Of a stretch of 64,000 nucleotides of DNA, positions 61,221 through 64,000 are shown one piece after another. Source of the DNA: Bradymonas sediminis. Its GTDB lineage: Bacteria; Myxococcota_A; Bradymonadia; Bradymonadales; Bradymonadaceae. Both the position numbers and the translations under genes were made by a program. Position 1 is the stretch's first letter, and every line of letters begins with the position of its first letter. The notes beneath the pieces are model-generated. The model worked only from the letters and a program-made list of their open reading frames with translations. It was not told where the DNA came from and searched no databases. The DNA lies in contig NZ_CP030032.1 in assembly GCF_003258315.1 (NCBI RefSeq), positions 4,199,501 through 4,263,500 of the forward strand, in the 5' to 3' direction.

Positions 61221-61274
61221 ACTAAGCCCGCCTTCTAAGAACCGACACCTCGTGCCGGCTCAGGCGGGCTTAGT
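61221..61274 (-). terminator. Terminator stem overlapping the HU/IHF stop codon
   Basis: A perfect 12-bp stem (ACTAAGCCCGCC at 61221-61232 with its complement at 61263-61274) encloses a 30-base loop with smaller stems. On the minus strand it is followed by CGTTCAAGATTTTTG. The stop codon (61270-61272) lies in the upstream arm. Confidence 0.75.
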
Positions 61275-61560
61275 TATAATTATTGAGCACGTCTACGCGC
61301 TCGCGCAATTCTTTGCCGACCTTAAAATGCACCGACTTCTTGGAGTCGACCTTCACCTTCTCGCCGGTCTTCGGATTGCGCCCATGCCGCGATTCATACT
61401 CGCGAATCGAGAAGCTGCCGAAGCCGCGCAGCTCGATACGCTCTTCCTCGATCAGCGCGTCTTTCATCGCGTCAAAGACCGCATTGACGACCTCATAAGC
61501 CTGACTCTTCGGGATGTTAATCCGCTCGGCAACAATTTCAATAAACTCAGATTTGGTCAT
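61270..61560 (-). CDS. HU/IHF-family DNA-binding protein
   Basis: A small dimeric nucleoid protein that bends DNA. 96 residues: helical N-terminus MTKSEFIEIVAERIN, then ALIEEERIELRGFGSFSIRE (family signature GFGSF), and the DNA-binding arm RHGRNPKTGEKVKV near 58-71 with the Pro at its tip. The C-terminal helix is FKVGKELRERVDVLN. The arm sequence and length are closer to IHF-alpha than HU. It is monocistronic, with two terminators after it. It may also act in local gene control, which is not shown here. Confidence 0.93.
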   Translation of the reverse strand: MTKSEFIEIVAERINIPKSQAYEVVNAVFDAMKDALIEEERIELRGFGSFSIREYESRHGRNPKTGEKVKVDSKKSVHFKVGKELRERVDVLNNYN

Positions 61561-61717
61561 CTTGGAACTCGCAGCTAATCTCTAAGATCACATCGACGAT
61601 TTTAAAAAACCATCGCATTTCTATTAGGTTACCCCCACAAGGTGGGCGGGCGGACGGTAGTGAGCAGGCGGTCAATTTGTCAACTAAGGACTGTGAAAAC
61701 TGACCGACTGCGGTGCA

Positions 61718-62986
61718 TTATCCCTGGCCGATGTGCACGCGGAAGAGCTGTTGGCCCATAAAGATATAGTCGCCGCGGCGCAGCGCCGTTCGCTCCCAAA
61801 TCTTGCTCCAGGTGCCGTTGGAGGAGTTCAGGTCGACCAGATAGGTCTGTCCGTCCTCGCCGGTATAGATCTGGGCGTGGCGGCTGGACATAAATTTATC
61901 GTTCGGGAAAATGATATCTCCCTTCTCACGGCCCAGGACCGCGCCGGCCTCGGGCAGGCAATAAATATTCTGCACCACATTTCCGATCCCGATCTGCAGC
62001 ACCTTAAAATTGCCGCCCGGCGCGGGACTTCCCATATAACGGGTGCCATCGGCGGACTTGGTTTTTGAGGTAATCGACTGCTCGAAGCGCTCAAAACGCA
62101 GGACCTGGCGCCCCATCAAAAAGGAGTCGCCCGGGCTCAAGCGGATCTCTTTGCTCAACTTCAAGAAGGTGCCGTTGAGACTGTCGAGGTCCTCGATAAA
62201 TAATTTACCCTGCTCGATATAAAGACGTGCGTGCTGCGGGCTCAGGAAGGCGTCGGTGGGAAACCGCGTGTCGCCGTCGCCGCCCAGGGTGGTCTCGAGA
62301 AATTGCAGAGGAATTGAGATCCCGTCGGAACCATCCTCGTTGATCGAGATAAGATGGACATCCCAGGGATTCGGCTGCTTGGCAGCGGCGCTCGGAGGAC
62401 GCGGCTGGCGTCGGGTGACCGGCTGCGCAACGGTCGCGCTAGGGGCCTTGGCGCCGAGGCTTCCACCGCATTGCACGCAAAAGCGCATGCCCGAAGGGTT
62501 CGAAACCCCACAGGAATCGCAGACAACCCCGTCGGCCCCCGGGCTTGTCCCCGGCTGCGGAGTCAGCGGAACGTCGACCATTCGACCGGTCGGCTCACCG
62601 GGCAGCCGGCTCGCGTCCTCGGCCTCGACCTCGCTGGCGTTATCGAACTCCACCAACTCGTACTCGTCTTCGTGCTTATCGGCCTCATCGAGCGCGTCGA
62701 GCAAAAAGCCCTGGAGTTCGTCGTTGGATATTTGGGAACTGTCCCCCGACTGGCGATCGAGGCTCGGCTCGTCGCTCGGAGTGGCGAAGCTCACACCCGG
62801 GCCGCGAAAACGTTTGGCCATCTGCGAGATGGCCGCTTCGTCTTCATTCAGGTTCGCGCCCAGGTCGAGTCGCTCTGCCATCGGGCTCTCCAATCGCCCA
62901 ATCGTTGCTCCGCCCTTTAAGCCGGCGCCCGATTGAGCCTCACTCTGGCCCGATAGTGCTTGTGAAGCCAGTTTTCCCTCGTCCAC
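61718..62986 (-). CDS. Double FHA-domain protein with zinc ribbon
   Basis: A 422-residue cytoplasmic protein likely binding phosphothreonine on kinase targets. N-terminal 140 residues are acidic and disordered. A zinc ribbon CDSCGVSNPSGMRFCVQCG lies near 155-173 (CxxC...CxxC). FHA1 (about 215-300) has LSPQHARLYI and DSLNGTFLKL but GG where GR is usual, so its phospho-binding Arg may be missing. FHA2 (about 335-420) is complete: VLGREKGD, SSRHAQIY, NSSNGTWSKI. I chose GTG 62986 because GGAGG lies 7 bases before it; a TTG at 63013 would add 9 residues. It is 240 bp from the sigma factor gene on the same strand and could link kinase signals to it; that is inferred. Confidence 0.88.
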   Translation of the reverse strand: MDEGKLASQALSGQSEAQSGAGLKGGATIGRLESPMAERLDLGANLNEDEAAISQMAKRFRGPGVSFATPSDEPSLDRQSGDSSQISNDELQGFLLDALDEADKHEDEYELVEFDNASEVEAEDASRLPGEPTGRMVDVPLTPQPGTSPGADGVVCDSCGVSNPSGMRFCVQCGGSLGAKAPSATVAQPVTRRQPRPPSAAAKQPNPWDVHLISINEDGSDGISIPLQFLETTLGGDGDTRFPTDAFLSPQHARLYIEQGKLFIEDLDSLNGTFLKLSKEIRLSPGDSFLMGRQVLRFERFEQSITSKTKSADGTRYMGSPAPGGNFKVLQIGIGNVVQNIYCLPEAGAVLGREKGDIIFPNDKFMSSRHAQIYTGEDGQTYLVDLNSSNGTWSKIWERTALRRGDYIFMGQQLFRVHIGQG

Positions 62987-63227
62987 GTTGCTGCCTCCAT
63001 CCACGGTCTTCAAGTCAAGTTCGGCGCGGTCATTTTACGAAAAACAATCTAGCGCAGCCCCGGTGGGGATGCAAGAAGATCATCGCGTTAATGCGCGATG
63101 CTTGGGCCAAATTCGGCATATATGGCAAGAAGTTAAGCGGGGCGAGTGCCACCCGCTACCCCACTATGCAAGCACCAGCTTAAGGGGTGTTTGAAGCGGG
63201 CGCCAGGCATTTAAATCCCGCATGACC
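62987..63227. other. Noncoding gap between the FHA gene and the sigma factor gene
   Basis: About 240 bp, with no supported ORF or hairpin. It contains an AT-rich stretch around 63115-63125 that could hold a minus-strand promoter for the FHA gene. Confidence 0.4.
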
Positions 63228-63992
63228 TCAAGGGCGAATCATATACGATTCCCATTCTGCATCTTGCTCGTAGAGGATCTTGCGGAGCGTGGCGATCGCG
63301 TTGGCGTTGATGCGCGAGACCCACGACGTCGACACCCCCATCGCCTTGCCGATCGAGGCCATCGACTCCTCTTTTAGGTGATAGCGCACCACGACCTCGC
63401 GCTCGGCGTCCGACAGCCGTTGAACCGCCGCGTTCAGCGCGCTCTTAAGCTCACTCTTCTGGATGTCTTGGGTTTGCTCGGCGGGAATCGCCGACGACAC
63501 ACGCTCGAGCTCCGCGGTATGCAGCAGGCAGATGGTGACGCAGTCACCGATGGTATTTGAGACACGCTCAATCTGGTCGGCGAAGGTCTCTGCTCGGCGC
63601 GCGCCGGCATTCGCCATCGCGCGTGACTCAAGATGCTCATTGATCGCGACCGAGTCACAGATCTGAATCGCGGTGCCTCGCATCGCCCAGCCCGTCTTGC
63701 GCAGCCCGTCATACATCGCCCCGCGAATCCGGTAGTATGCGAAGCTCGAAAAGGTCACCTCAGCGGTCGGATTAAACCGACTATGCGCCTCCAACAATCC
63801 CTGAAATCCCCAGGCCACCAGATCATCAAAATCGATCGGGCTCTGCATCTGGCGCGCCAGCTCTCGCCCCGTCGAGTTCACCAACCCGGCGTATTTCTCG
63901 ACGACTTCATTCGACGTTAATTTACGGCTGCGAGACGCCAGGCGCGCGCTCTCAACAGTCATCGAGGCATCTGAAGAAGATTGTCTTGCCAT
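63228..63992 (-). CDS. FliA/SigF-like RNA polymerase sigma factor
   Basis: A group 3 sigma factor of 254 residues. Region 2: DFDDLVAWGFQGLLEAHSRF near 54-73 and FSSFAYYRIRGAMYDGLRK near 81-99 (FliA-like RIRGAM..LR). The middle region is short and Ser/Ala-rich. Region 4: LSDAEREVVVRYHLKEESM and GKAMGVSTSWVSRINANAIA near 205-240 (helix-turn-helix). Length and motifs fit FliA/WhiG/SigF-type factors that control motility, development or stress. The ATG at 63992 is 8 bases from the window edge, and the RBS is outside or at the edge. An anti-sigma gene is not seen in the window. Confidence 0.9.
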   Translation of the reverse strand: MARQSSSDASMTVESARLASRSRKLTSNEVVEKYAGLVNSTGRELARQMQSPIDFDDLVAWGFQGLLEAHSRFNPTAEVTFSSFAYYRIRGAMYDGLRKTGWAMRGTAIQICDSVAINEHLESRAMANAGARRAETFADQIERVSNTIGDCVTICLLHTAELERVSSAIPAEQTQDIQKSELKSALNAAVQRLSDAEREVVVRYHLKEESMASIGKAMGVSTSWVSRINANAIATLRKILYEQDAEWESYMIRP

Positions 63993-64000
63993 GATCGTGC

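Overview
The window is GC-rich chromosomal DNA from a Gram-negative bacterium with a predator or myxobacterium-like surface proteome. Evidence includes many lipoproteins with lipoboxes, Cys-rich repeat proteins with MopE-like metal-binding motifs, Hanks-type Ser/Thr kinases, FHA and RCC1-repeat proteins, and PEGA/TPR-like proteins. Together these suggest the former Deltaproteobacteria, most likely Myxococcota/Bradymonadales. That placement is inferred from gene content and codon style; no 16S rRNA is present. There are no insertion sequences, phage genes or CRISPR arrays.

Layout. 1-9.7 kb: the end of an unknown gene, glmU, a cobalamin adenosyltransferase, a prolyl oligopeptidase lipoprotein, a coiled-coil membrane protein, an acyl-CoA dehydrogenase, a two-TM protein and a guanidine-modifying (DDAH-like) enzyme. 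9.8-17 kb: a 12-repeat Cys-rich lipoprotein, then a kinase, a TPR/PEGA-like protein and an RCC1 lipoprotein in a row. 17.4-25.8 kb: a tightly coupled operon of three TadE/TadG-like proteins, a TM-anchored unknown, a 1093-residue lipoprotein that appears to carry three peptidoglycan-acting domains, and a small lipoprotein. 25.9-32.2 kb: a second kinase, then a compact cbb3-type oxidase operon (ccoN, a ccoO-cytochrome c fusion, two small membrane proteins, a ferredoxin) divergent from a SufR-like regulator, with an inverted repeat between them. 32.2-40.2 kb: a palindromic element, an LpoB-like lipoprotein, two beta-propeller-type surface proteins, a deoxynucleoside kinase and an ABC exporter. 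40.3-43.4 kb: two identical initiator tRNA genes, rluB, scpB and scpA. 43.5-54.8 kb: a lipoprotein, an HD hydrolase, an rRNA uracil methyltransferase fused to an RluA-like fragment, a DksA-type factor, clpX, a Ca-binding-repeat lipoprotein, a tandem USP, pyroglutamyl peptidase, birA, nadC and a flavin reductase. 55-57.8 kb: an unknown protein, then a small ORF coupled to larE and larB. 57.9-64 kb: a Cys-rich lipoprotein of about 33 repeats, queE, an HU/IHF protein, a double-FHA zinc-ribbon protein and a FliA-like sigma factor.

Most interesting. (1) The regulator divergent from the cbb3 operon has the cysteine spacing C-x12-C-x27-C of the Fe-S sensor SufR, and a perfect 8+8 bp inverted repeat lies in the shared promoter region. 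(2) The Tad-like operon lacks any ATPase or secretin here and ends in a SpoIID + PGRP amidase + CHAP-like lipoprotein, so it may encode an envelope-remodelling machine. (3) A TrmA-family methyltransferase is fused to an RluA-like C-terminal fragment that lacks the catalytic Asp motif. These functions are inferred from motifs read by eye; no database search was possible.
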